Assembly: GCA_030372985.1 (NCBI GenBank)
Contig: JAUCQB010000120.1
Span: 1 to 64,000 of the forward strand
Length of the DNA stretch: 64,000 nucleotides
Direction of reading: 5' to 3'
From: Phycisphaerae bacterium
GTDB lineage: Bacteria; Planctomycetota; Phycisphaerae; UBA1845; PWPN01
The position numbers were made by a program, and so were the translations under genes. Under the pieces are notes generated by a model. That model had not been told where the DNA came from and did no database searches. It saw only the letters and a list, made by a program, of their open reading frames with translations. This document shows positions 34,236-43,637 of this stretch, piece by piece (position 1 is the first letter of the stretch; the number at the start of each line of letters is the position of its first letter).

Positions 34236-35068
34236 AGGTATCGCTGCATGCTCTGCTGCAAGGCCTGAGGCCTGGGTGTTCCGTCATGTTCGGGGAACGT
34301 CAGCACCGGTCGGTCGCACTTGAAAATGACGCCGATCATGATGCGTTCCTGCCACTCATAAGCCAGCCGCATGGCCGCCTGCCAGTCCGTCGGATCGTGG
34401 TCGGGCGGCACTTCCTGGCAGCGCTTTCTGTACCAGGCGAAAGTGTTGACCTTATTAAACGTGACGCAGGGTTGAAGGATGTCCACCAGCGCAAAGCCCG
34501 GGTGATTCATCGCCTGCACGATCATTTCGGTGAGATGATCCTGCATACCGCTGAAGCTCCGGGCCACGAAACCGGCCCGGAGAGCGATGGCCGTCGCGAT
34601 GGGGTTGAAAGGTTCGACCTTGACCCCGTCAGGCTGCGTCTTGGTGACGAAGCCCAGGTCTGAGGTCGGGCTGGCCTGGCCCTTGGTGAGCCCGTAAACC
34701 TGGTTCGTGTGAACCAGCACCGTCAAATCAACGTTCCGGCGAATCGCCGCCAAAAAGTGGTTCCCGCCCTCGCCGTAGGTACAGCCGTCGCCGCTTTCGA
34801 CAATGACCCTGTCACCAGGCTTGGCGAGCTTGATTCCTGTGGCGGCGGCCAGGGCTCGCCCGTGAAGACCGTTGAAGACGTTGCAGTTCAGGTAGTGGGG
34901 CGTTTTGGCCGCCTGACCGATGCCCGATACGAAAATGACCTCATGCGGGGCGACGTTTTGACGCACCAGGGCCTGCTTGACTGCTTTCAGAATGCCAAAG
35001 TCGCCGCAGCCCGGGCACCATGCGGTTTCGTATTCGCCGTAATCCTCAATGCGAACCATTCGATTCAC
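34232..35068 (-). CDS. 2-oxoacid:acceptor (ferredoxin) oxidoreductase, beta subunit (KorB-like)
   Basis: A protein of 278 aa. It is the thiamine-diphosphate-binding subunit: WCPGCGDFGILKAV at residues 17-30, then GDRVIVESGDGCTYGEGGNHFLAAIRRN with the GDG...N ThDP/Mg motif, and HTNQVYGLTKGQASPTS. With the alpha subunit it would decarboxylate a 2-oxoacid (2-oxoglutarate is most likely for this subtype) to an acyl-CoA and reduce ferredoxin. Start ATG and stop of the alpha gene overlap by 4 nt. No separate ferredoxin-type delta subunit is seen here. Confidence 0.9.
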   Translation of the reverse strand: MNRMVRIEDYGEYETAWCPGCGDFGILKAVKQALVRQNVAPHEVIFVSGIGQAAKTPHYLNCNVFNGLHGRALAAATGIKLAKPGDRVIVESGDGCTYGEGGNHFLAAIRRNVDLTVLVHTNQVYGLTKGQASPTSDLGFVTKTQPDGVKVEPFNPIATAIALRAGFVARSFSGMQDHLTEMIVQAMNHPGFALVDILQPCVTFNKVNTFAWYRKRCQEVPPDHDPTDWQAAMRLAYEWQERIMIGVIFKCDRPVLTFPEHDGTPRPQALQQSMQRYL

Positions 35069-36756
35069 TCCAATGCGTCAAGCTGGCGAAGAATGTACTC
35101 CGGGGTGATGGGCAGACCGTCATATCGAAGTATGTGGCGTGGAATGTGGAATCCGGTCTCTCGACGAATGAGCTTGGCGAACTGGGCCGTGGCATTGCTC
35201 TCGATGCAGACGACTTGGCTGGCCTTCTCCAGTTGCGGAACGAACAGATCGGCGACCAATGGCCAGACCTGCGAAAAGTGCAGCGTGCCGACGCTTTGCC
35301 CCCTGTTGCGAAGAATCGCCGCAGCCTCTTCCATCGAGCCCTTTGTGGATCCCCAACTGACCAGCAGCAGCCCAGGTGAATCGTCACCGGTGTGGCGAGG
35401 CGGCATGACCTCGCCGGCGATGCCGCGCCCCTTCCTGAGACGCTTGTCAACCATTCGGACGCGAATGCCCAAGTCCTCTGTGATATGCCCTTGCTCATCG
35501 TGTTCGTCGCTGTCGGTGATGACCAGATGAGAGGTCTCACAGGGCACCAGTCGCGGCGACACGCCCGTCTCGGTGATCGCATAACGCTTGTAGGACGCGG
35601 GCGGATCGCCCGCGGCAACCAGCGGGGCGACGGTGGGGAGGTTGGCCGCGTCGAACGGCTCAACAGACCGCACTGAGTCCGCCAGGAACTGGTCGGTGAG
35701 CACGAACATGGGGCCCTGGTACTTCTCCGACAGCTCGAACGCCCTCCGGGTGAGATGGAAGCACTCCTCGACGTCTCCCGGGGCGAATATCGCCCTCGGC
35801 CACTCGCCATGCCCGGAATGAAGCACCAATTCGAGATCCGCCTGTTCGCTTCGGGTTGGCAGGCCGGTCGCAGGACCGGGTCGTTGGGCAACAACCACGA
35901 CGACCGGCGTCTCCATCATCGCCGCCAGGCTCACGCCCTCGACCATCAGGGCAAAGCCGCCGCCGGAAGTGGAGGCCATGCTCGGCGCACCCGCAAAGGA
36001 GGCTCCGATCGCCATATTGATCGCGGCGATCTCATCCTCGGCCTGCTCGACAACAACGCCCACACGCCTGGCGTGAGTAATCATGGCCTGCATGATCGAG
36101 CTGCCCGGAGTCATGGGGTAGTAGGAGCAGAATCGGACGCCGGCCGACATGGCCCCGGCGGCGATCGCCTCGTTGCCGTCCATCAGCATTTGGCGCGAAG
36201 GCTGCTGAGCCGGCGGCGGCCCCAATTGGGCGAAGCCGCCCCGTGCGACCCATTCCCAGGCTTTGGTCAGAACGCTCTGGTTGGCTTCGGTCAGCTCAGG
36301 ATGCTTGGCTCCAAGAACGTCGTTGACCGTCTGCCCCATCAGGGCGCGGTCCAGGCCGAGGAGTGCGCCGGCCACCGCCGTGGCCGCCATGGTGAACATC
36401 CGGGCCTCAGCTAACTCCTTGAACGGAACCGCGATGCACGGATCGCACTCGGCCAGACCGAAGGCCGTGTCAACAAGCATGCATCCCTGGGCGGTCAACT
36501 GCCCTCGGTGCATCTCCACCGTGGCGGGAGTGAGTGCCAGAAGCAGATCCACCGATTCCCGTGGGGCAATTACCCGATGCGGAGCACAACGGATCGTGAA
36601 CGTGTTGTGCCCGCCTCGGATCCGTGACTCGTAACTCTGGGTCACCAGGACCCCCAGCCCGCTGCGCATCAGAGCCTTGGCCAGGATGGTACCGGCGGTA
36701 ACCAGGCCTTGCCCCGCTTCTCCGCCGATGAGGATGCTGAAATCGTCCGTTGTCAT
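35065..36756 (-). CDS. 2-oxoacid:acceptor (ferredoxin) oxidoreductase, fused gamma-alpha subunit (KorA-like)
   Basis: A protein of 563 aa from the ATG at 36756, which has GAGG 5 nt upstream. Residues about 1-180 are the gamma domain (ILIGGEAGQGLVTAGTILAKAL, SYESRIRGGHNTF). Residues about 190-560 are the alpha domain (GNEAIAAGAMSAGVRFCSYYPMTPGSSIM, EDEIAAINMAIGASFAGAPSMASTSGGGFALM, QRPGPATGLPTRSEQADL). This gamma-alpha fusion is the usual form of two-subunit KorAB enzymes. It is first in a tight cluster of three genes with 4-nt overlaps. Confidence 0.92.
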   Translation of the reverse strand: MTTDDFSILIGGEAGQGLVTAGTILAKALMRSGLGVLVTQSYESRIRGGHNTFTIRCAPHRVIAPRESVDLLLALTPATVEMHRGQLTAQGCMLVDTAFGLAECDPCIAVPFKELAEARMFTMAATAVAGALLGLDRALMGQTVNDVLGAKHPELTEANQSVLTKAWEWVARGGFAQLGPPPAQQPSRQMLMDGNEAIAAGAMSAGVRFCSYYPMTPGSSIMQAMITHARRVGVVVEQAEDEIAAINMAIGASFAGAPSMASTSGGGFALMVEGVSLAAMMETPVVVVVAQRPGPATGLPTRSEQADLELVLHSGHGEWPRAIFAPGDVEECFHLTRRAFELSEKYQGPMFVLTDQFLADSVRSVEPFDAANLPTVAPLVAAGDPPASYKRYAITETGVSPRLVPCETSHLVITDSDEHDEQGHITEDLGIRVRMVDKRLRKGRGIAGEVMPPRHTGDDSPGLLLVSWGSTKGSMEEAAAILRNRGQSVGTLHFSQVWPLVADLFVPQLEKASQVVCIESNATAQFAKLIRRETGFHIPRHILRYDGLPITPEYILRQLDALE

Positions 36757-36959
36757 GTGGCCTCTTCGCTTGGACGGTCTTCTCGCCGTAAAGCGGCCCG
36801 CCATTGTAAGGTTACGCCCGATTCAGACAAGGCGGAACGGGCGGTCTTGCGCAGACATGCTCAAGGGGTTCCCTTTGTGGCCGGCGGCGTCGGACCCATG
36901 GATGCCGGACGCGCACAGGCCGCCTCGGTGGCTGGGATCGCAACGTGCTCGGAGTTATG

Positions 36960-39353
36960 ATGGTGGCGTCGGCATCGTCTTCAAACGGCGGTCATTCGGC
37001 GAGGCCAGATCGAATGCGGACGGCTGTGCATCCTGCCGGGTCAGAGATTCCGAAAACGGGCTCCCTGGCCGTCGTGTTGTCGCTCGTCGTAGGCTCCCTC
37101 GTTTCGCTGGGCCTTTTTCTGGTCGCCACATCTTGGGAATCGCGATGGATCCAGCAGGAGTTCTCGGAACTCGCAGGAGATCGAGCCCTCGCCGTGGAAA
37201 GGGAGTTCTCCCATCGCGCCGCTCAGGTTCACCAGGTCTCAGGTTACTTCGCGGGTTCCGAATATGTCTCAGGGGCGGAGTTCCGGACGTATATCTCCCG
37301 CATGGCGGTAGGCCACGGGCAGGGTTGGCTGGTCCAATGGGTGCCGTACGTGCGACAGGCGGAGCGAGCCGCCTATGAGAGCCGGGCGCGATCCGAAGGC
37401 CGCCCGGATTTCGTGATTGCGGAGACCGACGTGACCGGGCAACTGGTTCCGGCGGGAGAACGGGCCGAGTACTTCCCTGTTTACTACCAGCAACCGAAGG
37501 ACCTCGAAGGCCTGGCTCCAGGGCTTGACCTGGCAACGTGCCCTGATAGGTTCGCCGTGCTTCGGAAAGCAATAGAAACCGGCAAGATCGCAGTCTCGCC
37601 CCGCCTGACCTACCTGTCGCAAGGATCAGATTACTCAGTGTTCCTGATCGTCGCGCCGGTCTTTCGCGCAGAAGACCCAGCCGATAGCGCTCCATCCGCC
37701 AGGGAGAATCTGATCGGACTGGTGATCGGAGTCCTGCGAATCCAGGATTTCCTCGATCGCGCCTTGCGGTATTCGCCGCCTCGCGGTGTGATCGTTCAGG
37801 TGGAAGACCCACCGCAGAGGGGGGCGCCCCCGTCGTGCTGGCAGTATGAAGCCCAGGGGAGACTGGTGCAGGAGATTCCCCTGTCGGCCGTCGAGCGACA
37901 ACGGAGGGACTCGCTGAGCAGGAGTGAGTCGATTCGGATGGGCGATCAGCAATGGCGCGTCACCTGCACGGCGACACGGGGCTACAAGGCGGCTCACGGC
38001 GGCGTGAGCCGCTGGGTACTGCTTGCCCTCGGGCTGGCCGTGACGGGCGCGGTCGCCAACTCCTTCCGCAAGACGTCCGAATACACGCGAGGCCTGATGG
38101 AAATCAACAGGCGGCTGGTGCTGGAGGTCGCCGAACGCGAGCGAATCGCCAGCAGCCTGAAAGAAAACGAGCGATTCCTGTCCGCTTTGCTTGCCAACCT
38201 GCCTGGAATGGTCTATCGATGCCGCAACGATCACGACTGGACCACGGTATTCGCCAGCGAAGGCTGTCTGCCCCTTACGGGTTACTCTCCGGCGGATCTC
38301 ATCGAAAACGCCAGGGTGTCCTTTGCCGAACTGATGCACCCCGACGATCGCGCCGGCACGTGGGACAAAGTGCAGGCGGCACTGACGAGGCGGACCGAGT
38401 TCGAGTTGACATACAGAATAAGAACCGCCCAGGGCACTGAGAAATGGGTGTGGGAACGGGGGCGCGGCGCGTTTTCGGCCGAGGGAAACCTGGTTTTCAT
38501 CGAGGGCTTCGTGGCCGACATCACGGAGCAGAAGCACATCGAGAATGAACTGGCACGCTATCGGGAACATCTCGAGACGCGTGTGGCCGAGCGGACGCGA
38601 CAACTCGATGAGTCCAGAGAACGACTGCGTCGCTCGGAACACCTGGCCTCGATCGGCACGCTTGCGGCCGGCATCGCACACGAGATCAACAACCCCGTCG
38701 GGACGATACTTCTCGCGGCGGAAAACGCGCTCGAACTCCGCAAGATGCACGGGTCCGAGGCCGTGGTCGATGACTGTCTCAAGGGAATCGTGTCAGAGGC
38801 TCGCCGCTGCGGGGCGGTGATCCAGGGCGTGCTTCAGTTCGCACAGCAGGAGCGGGCGCCCAAGACGCCTGCATCCATCGAGAGCGTCCTTCGCAGGTGC
38901 GTCGAGAGAATCGCCGTCCAGGCAAGGGAAATGGGAGCGATCATGGATGTCCATCTGGCCCCTGGGCTTCCGGATATCCCGCTCAATGCTCTCCAAATGG
39001 AGCAGGCCTTTGTCAACCTGCTCCGCAACGCCCTGGAGGCGGGGGGCAAGGGCGTGAGAGTCGTGCTGCGGGCGTCCGTGGTGGACGAGCGACTTCGAGT
39101 CACGGTGTGCGACAACGGCCCCGGAATCCCGAAGGAGCATCTGCCAAGGATCTTCGATCCCTTCTTCACCACGCGACGGGAACGTGGCGGAACAGGTCTT
39201 GGTTTGAGTCTGGCGCATGGTATCGTCGTGGAACACGGTGGGCAGATCTCCGTGCAAAGCCAACTGGGCGTCGGTACGACCTTTGTCGTTGACCTGCCGC
39301 TGGGTAAGCCCGACGAATCCGAGGGTTCCCATGGCCAAGATATTGATCGTTGA
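36960..39353 (+). CDS. CHASE-PAS sensor histidine kinase
   Basis: A protein of about 797 aa. TM1 (about 35-57) and TM2 (about 350-370) enclose a periplasmic CHASE domain (about 75-280; SGAEFRTYISRM, GWLVQWVPYV). A PAS domain (about 400-525; ANLPGMVYRCRND, GYSPADLIEN, MHPDDRAGTW) and a coiled coil follow. HisKA has His about 574 in AAGIAHEINNPVGT, and HATPase_c has NLLRNALEAGG, DNGPGIPKEHLPRIFDPFFTT and GGTGLGLSLAHGIV. GGAG lies 5 nt before the ATG at 36960; GTG 36945 and ATG 36957 are alternatives. It overlaps the following response regulator gene by 23 nt, so they are partners. Confidence 0.9.
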   Translation: MVASASSSNGGHSARPDRMRTAVHPAGSEIPKTGSLAVVLSLVVGSLVSLGLFLVATSWESRWIQQEFSELAGDRALAVEREFSHRAAQVHQVSGYFAGSEYVSGAEFRTYISRMAVGHGQGWLVQWVPYVRQAERAAYESRARSEGRPDFVIAETDVTGQLVPAGERAEYFPVYYQQPKDLEGLAPGLDLATCPDRFAVLRKAIETGKIAVSPRLTYLSQGSDYSVFLIVAPVFRAEDPADSAPSARENLIGLVIGVLRIQDFLDRALRYSPPRGVIVQVEDPPQRGAPPSCWQYEAQGRLVQEIPLSAVERQRRDSLSRSESIRMGDQQWRVTCTATRGYKAAHGGVSRWVLLALGLAVTGAVANSFRKTSEYTRGLMEINRRLVLEVAERERIASSLKENERFLSALLANLPGMVYRCRNDHDWTTVFASEGCLPLTGYSPADLIENARVSFAELMHPDDRAGTWDKVQAALTRRTEFELTYRIRTAQGTEKWVWERGRGAFSAEGNLVFIEGFVADITEQKHIENELARYREHLETRVAERTRQLDESRERLRRSEHLASIGTLAAGIAHEINNPVGTILLAAENALELRKMHGSEAVVDDCLKGIVSEARRCGAVIQGVLQFAQQERAPKTPASIESVLRRCVERIAVQAREMGAIMDVHLAPGLPDIPLNALQMEQAFVNLLRNALEAGGKGVRVVLRASVVDERLRVTVCDNGPGIPKEHLPRIFDPFFTTRRERGGTGLGLSLAHGIVVEHGGQISVQSQLGVGTTFVVDLPLGKPDESEGSHGQDIDR

Positions 39354-40581
39354 AGACGAGGAAGGCTTTCGCAGGCAGCTTGAACTTGGCCTGTCCACCC
39401 TGGGCCACGAAATACGCTGCGCATCGAGCGGCCGCGAGGGTGTGGACGTCGGAGCGCGTTTCTGTCCGGACCTGCTGGTGACCGACTGGATGCTCAAGGA
39501 CGACATTCACGGGCTGCGCGTGATTCAGGTGCTCAGGTCAATTCTGACGCACCTCAAGGCCATCCTGATCACCGGCTTCGCGTCGGCCGAACTCCGGGAG
39601 AACGCCGACTCCCACGGCATCGCTGCATTCATCGAGAAGCCCTTCAGCCTGGAGGCCATCCGAGGAGCGGTTGAGAATGCCTTGGCGACACCCTGTCAGG
39701 CCAGGCAGCGGGCGCCGCTGGCGGTCGTCGAGATCACGACGGAGGGCGAAATCCGCCACGCCAACGATGCCGCTCTCGACCTCTTCGACGAGACGGACGC
39801 GGGGCGAGGCGTGCGAAACTTCTTGAAGCTGTTTCCGGCCGGCGCCGAGCCCAATCTGGATGAGGCCCTCGATCGCTGGAAGGTGGCTTCCCCCGCGGCT
39901 GACCACAGGCTTGCCTGGCACCTGCGTACGCAGGAGCCGGATGAAAACGGCAGCCGGCTGGTGATTCTCCGCCGCGGCGACGGCCCGCAGTACGTGGGTC
40001 TGCCGGTCATCGAGATGCTGCTGGGATGCATATCGCCGCAACGCACACAGTGGCCCTTCGATGGACGGGTGGTCATCGTGGAGGGGGATGCGACCGCACG
40101 CAAGTGGCTGATCACGATGATCGAGAACGCCGGTGGGGGCTGCTATGCGGTGGAAACGGTCGAGCAGGCCATACGCCTGCTCGGCAACGACGACGGATTG
40201 CAGTTCGCCGTCCTTGACCGCGACACGGCCGGGGTAAACCTGCCAGTCGCGATCGAGCAGATGCATGCCACCAGGCCGGACGTGGTCCTGGTCGGAAGCA
40301 GCCCCGACGATCGGCGGGAGGAATTCGCCCGCCTGGGAGTGACGCTGTTCCTGCAACGCCCGTGGCGGGTCCACGATCTGATCAATCTGCTGACCGGAAG
40401 AATCGGCAACTGCCATGTCTGCGGGATCCAGCTCCCCCTCCGCCGGCCGCGGATGGATGAGCAGTCCACCCGCTGGGCATGCTCCAACTGTGGCGCCGTC
40501 TATGCGGGCGTTCTGGACGAAGACGCCTCATCTGACATGCTGCTTCATATCAGGCGTTCGGACGACACCCGGGGTACCTGA
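39331..40581 (+). CDS. Response regulator with REC, PAS-like, degenerate REC and zinc-ribbon segments
   Basis: A protein of 416 aa from the ATG at 39331 inside the kinase gene. Residues 1-120 are a complete receiver (ILIVEDEE, phospho-acceptor Asp52 in VTDWML, Lys103 in IEKPFS). Residues about 128-240 look PAS-like (VVEITTEGEIRHANDAALDLF). Residues about 245-355 repeat a receiver (VVIVEGDATARKW, Asp296 in VLDRD) but with Arg in place of the conserved Lys in QRPW. Residues 361-387 hold CHVC...CSNC, a likely zinc ribbon. No DNA-binding or enzymatic output domain is recognised. It probably relays the signal by protein contact. Confidence 0.85.
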   Translation: MAKILIVEDEEGFRRQLELGLSTLGHEIRCASSGREGVDVGARFCPDLLVTDWMLKDDIHGLRVIQVLRSILTHLKAILITGFASAELRENADSHGIAAFIEKPFSLEAIRGAVENALATPCQARQRAPLAVVEITTEGEIRHANDAALDLFDETDAGRGVRNFLKLFPAGAEPNLDEALDRWKVASPAADHRLAWHLRTQEPDENGSRLVILRRGDGPQYVGLPVIEMLLGCISPQRTQWPFDGRVVIVEGDATARKWLITMIENAGGGCYAVETVEQAIRLLGNDDGLQFAVLDRDTAGVNLPVAIEQMHATRPDVVLVGSSPDDRREEFARLGVTLFLQRPWRVHDLINLLTGRIGNCHVCGIQLPLRRPRMDEQSTRWACSNCGAVYAGVLDEDASSDMLLHIRRSDDTRGT

Positions 40582-40640
40582 AGACGGTGTCGGCTTCAAC
40601 CACTCCATCGACGCGCCGCGGGGCCGCGCGTCCTCATCGC

Positions 40641-40672
40641 AAAAAAAGGTGGCCTCGTTGCCGAGGCCACCT
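40641..40672 (-). terminator. Rho-independent terminator
   Basis: On the minus strand an 11-bp perfect stem (AGGTGGCCTCG / CGAGGCCACCT, loop GCAA) is followed by seven T. It lies 52 nt past the stop of the following dockerin-protein gene. An identical stem ends the paralogous gene at 43498. Confidence 0.9.
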
Positions 40673-40781
40673 GGTCACGAAACCTTATGCGAAGGAGGTA
40701 CAAAACAGGATCATCGTAAACGCGTCACGGCGCGTCATCACAAGCGGCGTCGGCGGCGATACCCGCTCCGCTGGCACAAGC
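40642..40781. repeat. 140-bp duplicated 3' gene end, copy 1
   Basis: This stretch covers the terminator, the 3' untranslated region and the last codons of the dockerin domain. It matches 43498-43637 at all but about one position, while the coding sequence beyond it diverges quickly. Confidence 0.9.
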
Positions 40782-42818
40782 CTCGAATGCCGCCCAGTCG
40801 TCCGTGTCGATGTCGCTGTCGCCGGCGCCGGCCGGATGCACGTCATAGCACTCGCACCCGGTCGCGAGGGTGCCGCCTTGGCCGGTGTAGCACGCCTGGA
40901 ATACAGCGAAGTCAGCCTGGTCAACGTCACCGTCGCCATCCGCATCCGCAAAGGGAATGGAGCAGGGGCAGGTGTCCTCTTCACAGATCGTGCCGATGCC
41001 CTTGAACTTGGCGGGCGAGCAGCCGTCGACGTCCTCGTCGCCGCCATACTTCCGCTCCTGGCAGTCCCCCGCCGTCAAGCAGCAGGCACCCAGGCACGTC
41101 GAATCTCCGCAGGTAGAGCCCAGAGCGCCGCCAAGGCCGTCAATCGATGTGCAGTGATCGAGCGGTTCCTCCTCGCACGTCCCGTCCGTCTTGCAGCACG
41201 AGCCGAGGCAGGCCCCTGCCGCGCACGCGGAACTGGCGCCACGGAACACCCCGCCCCCGTCGGTGCAGGTCGCGGACTCCACGAAATCTGAGCACGCACC
41301 CGTCATCAGATACCCTTCCGTGCAGCACGCGCCCGGGCAAGCCGCGTTCGCGCAGAGGGTTTTCGCCGTCCAGCGCTGCTGATCCGCGATGTCCGGGCAG
41401 TCAACCGCGAACTTGCTCGTGCAAGAACCGATCATGCAGCAGGCACCGGTGTCGGGCAACGGGAACTCACTGAGCGCGATGGTAGCCACAAACCCACGGG
41501 TTCCGGCGCCGGTCGCTCCGATGCCGGCAACGACGACGGTGCCGCTCGTGGTGTCAACGGCAACACTGTAAGCACGCGACAGCACGATGAAAGGCGCCAA
41601 CTGGCCGAGCGAGTCGAAGTAGGCAGTCAGATCGTAGATCTTCCAATTTGCAGGGTTCGCGTCCCTCACGTCCCAGAGCACAGCACGCTCGGCACCGCGG
41701 TAGTTCATTCCGGCGGCAAAGTCGCCGTCAGCGCTGCAGCCGTACGGCAAGCCGTTGCTGGTGCTCCCGGCCGTATCCGGATATGTCGGCAGCTCATACG
41801 CGGTACTCGTTGTGTAAGGTTCATTGCGGTTGGGGAGAAGGACGGGATCGACGACCATATAAGGCCAAGTCCCTGCCCGGCCGCCCAGCACGACCGACCT
41901 TCCGAACACCCGGGTGCCGTCGGCACTGATCGCATAGGCTTCGCCTTTGAGCGTCCCATCGAGTGCGGTAAACCAGGACTGCTTCGGGCTTGCGGTGCAA
42001 GCGGGCGGAACCGGCTCGGCAAAAGTGAGCACATAGTTCTCATACTGATTCCCCAAGTCGGAGGTAGTTCTCAGCGTTCCGGCTGCCCGCCCGATCGAGG
42101 AGACGGCATTTATCCACATGCGGGTGGCGCTGCTCTTTGGCGCCACGTTCGCACTTGGGGGATCACCCGCTCCAAAACCTTTCGTGAACTCGGTCCTGAA
42201 GTCGGTCCAGCGCCAGAGGTGGTACCAGAGGTCGCTGCCGGATCCCGCGAGCGTGTTGGCCACGCCCAGAATCGGCGACGTGCAAGGGCCTGTACAGCTA
42301 CTGGGGGGCTCGAAGCACGTTGAAACGTCCCGGCGAATTGCCCCAAAGGTGAGCCCGCCGTCAAGCGAGAACCAGTTCGCGTTCCAGCCGGTCGAAATCC
42401 CTTGCAGCACGAGCTGCTGCACGGGCGTCGATGGCTCACCCATTTCGATCGTGCGATAGCCGGCACCCGTCAAGATGCTTGCTGCCGAAGTGGCAGGCGT
42501 CGAGTCCACTCGGCGCCCACTCCCCACCATCCCGTTGGTCACCTCCCAAAGGTTACCGATCTCTGTCGCTGTACCATCGGCGTCGTAGGTTCCGGTGGTC
42601 AGCCCGACGACGTAACGCCCATCCGGCGTCAGCGCTCGCGCCTGGCTTGCCGTGCCGGTCATCTGGCTGAGAGGGTACGGGTCGATATCGCCCTTTCTGA
42701 GGACTCCAAATCCGGAATAGGGCGGAACCTCCATAAGGGTCCCCGCAAACGCCCCTGCCGCTCCGATGGCCACCACGCCGACCGCGATCAAACCAGCCGC
42801 TTTTCGTAAACGTTTCAT
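40725..42818 (-). CDS. Secreted protein with HAF-type repeats, Cys-rich GACC repeats and dockerin-like end
   Basis: A protein of 697 aa. A signal peptide (AAGLIAVGVVAIGAAGAFAG) is followed by propeller-type repeats of the extracellular HAF kind (ARALTPDGRYVVGLTTG, AYAISADGTRVFGRSVV). Residues about 460-620 contain four Cys-rich units beginning GACC or GSCC, and about 625-697 a double dockerin-like domain (DADGDGDVDQADFAVFQACY). The function is unknown; it is probably on or outside the outer surface. GGAGGGAGG lies upstream of the ATG. The 3' end is a near copy of that of the next gene. Confidence 0.82.
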   Translation of the reverse strand: MKRLRKAAGLIAVGVVAIGAAGAFAGTLMEVPPYSGFGVLRKGDIDPYPLSQMTGTASQARALTPDGRYVVGLTTGTYDADGTATEIGNLWEVTNGMVGSGRRVDSTPATSAASILTGAGYRTIEMGEPSTPVQQLVLQGISTGWNANWFSLDGGLTFGAIRRDVSTCFEPPSSCTGPCTSPILGVANTLAGSGSDLWYHLWRWTDFRTEFTKGFGAGDPPSANVAPKSSATRMWINAVSSIGRAAGTLRTTSDLGNQYENYVLTFAEPVPPACTASPKQSWFTALDGTLKGEAYAISADGTRVFGRSVVLGGRAGTWPYMVVDPVLLPNRNEPYTTSTAYELPTYPDTAGSTSNGLPYGCSADGDFAAGMNYRGAERAVLWDVRDANPANWKIYDLTAYFDSLGQLAPFIVLSRAYSVAVDTTSGTVVVAGIGATGAGTRGFVATIALSEFPLPDTGACCMIGSCTSKFAVDCPDIADQQRWTAKTLCANAACPGACCTEGYLMTGACSDFVESATCTDGGGVFRGASSACAAGACLGSCCKTDGTCEEEPLDHCTSIDGLGGALGSTCGDSTCLGACCLTAGDCQERKYGGDEDVDGCSPAKFKGIGTICEEDTCPCSIPFADADGDGDVDQADFAVFQACYTGQGGTLATGCECYDVHPAGAGDSDIDTDDWAAFEACASGAGIAADAACDDAP

Positions 42819-43497
42819 CTGATTAGCCTCCCTCCGGGCCTCTTCACCCGGCCTGTGCTTGCCCGCTCCGTTCCGTTAAATCGTCCTGTCGCTGACCCCG
42901 CCCGGGGTCACGGCACCATTGCTCAGATTGCGCCATACTGCCTGAGCGGCGAGGCATGCCGTTCGGGCACGGTCAATGCGTTGAAAGCCTCACTCTCCGC
43001 GCAGTCCCTCGCTCAGTCGCCACACGCCGCCGACACGGCCATGGCCGCTCTGCTCGCATAGATTTCCAATGCCAGGTTCGCGTCATAGCTACAGGGCGGC
43101 AGGATTTGCTGCCGCCGACGAGATACCGCCGTCGTCTACTACTGCGTCTACCATATTCACGGGCTTTTGTCAACGGCAATTCAGTTTGTCTTCCGCAGTT
43201 TTTCTCCCATACCACTCCTTCTCCTCCTTGGGATTACTAGACCCAAGAGCAATCATCCGGCGGCCTCCTGCGAGGCCTTACGTGAGCTAAGAATCATTAC
43301 CAACAGTGATTATGAGCTTTGAGAGGGGCGCACGCTTGCCTGGCCGGGATCGGCTGCGAATCGGCCCCGGTTACCGGACGCCACGGTAGCCAGCCGAACA
43401 TACGCTCCGTAATGCCTGCTGAACCTGATACCCACTTTTCGGCCGATTCAATATTGCTTGCCGTCTGCGGGGTCGGTTACGTTCGGTCTCCGGCATC
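42819..43497. other. Gene-free leader and intergenic region
   Basis: 680 nt between two paralogous dockerin-protein genes. It contains a good sigma-70-like promoter (43145-43173) that would give a leader of about 320 nt. I see no ORF worth reporting and recognise no riboswitch class. Confidence 0.4.
43145..43173 (-). promoter_or_regulatory. Sigma-70-like promoter
   Basis: Minus strand: TTGACA, 17-nt spacer, TAGACG. The -35 box is perfect and the -10 box moderate. The next gene downstream is the dockerin protein starting at 42818. Confidence 0.5.
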
Positions 43498-43528
43498 AAA
43501 AAAGGTGGCCTCGTTGCCGAGGCCACCT
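43498..43528 (-). terminator. Rho-independent terminator
   Basis: The same 11-bp stem and GCAA loop as at 40641, followed by six T on the minus strand, 53 nt past the stop of the second dockerin-protein gene. Confidence 0.9.
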
Positions 43529-43637
43529 GGTCACGAAACCTTATGCGAAGGAGGTACAAAACAGGATCATCGTAAACGCGTCACGGCGCGTCATCACAAG
43601 CGGCGTTGGCGGCGATACCCGCTCCGCTGGCACAAGC
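43498..43637. repeat. 140-bp duplicated 3' gene end, copy 2
   Basis: The partner of 40642-40781. The single clear difference is a C/T in the last dockerin codons. Confidence 0.9.

Noticed and set aside
38793-39506. 237-aa and 371-aa minus-strand ORFs opposite the CHASE-PAS kinase
   Set aside because: Antisense to intact kinase motifs; frame shadows common in high-GC DNA.
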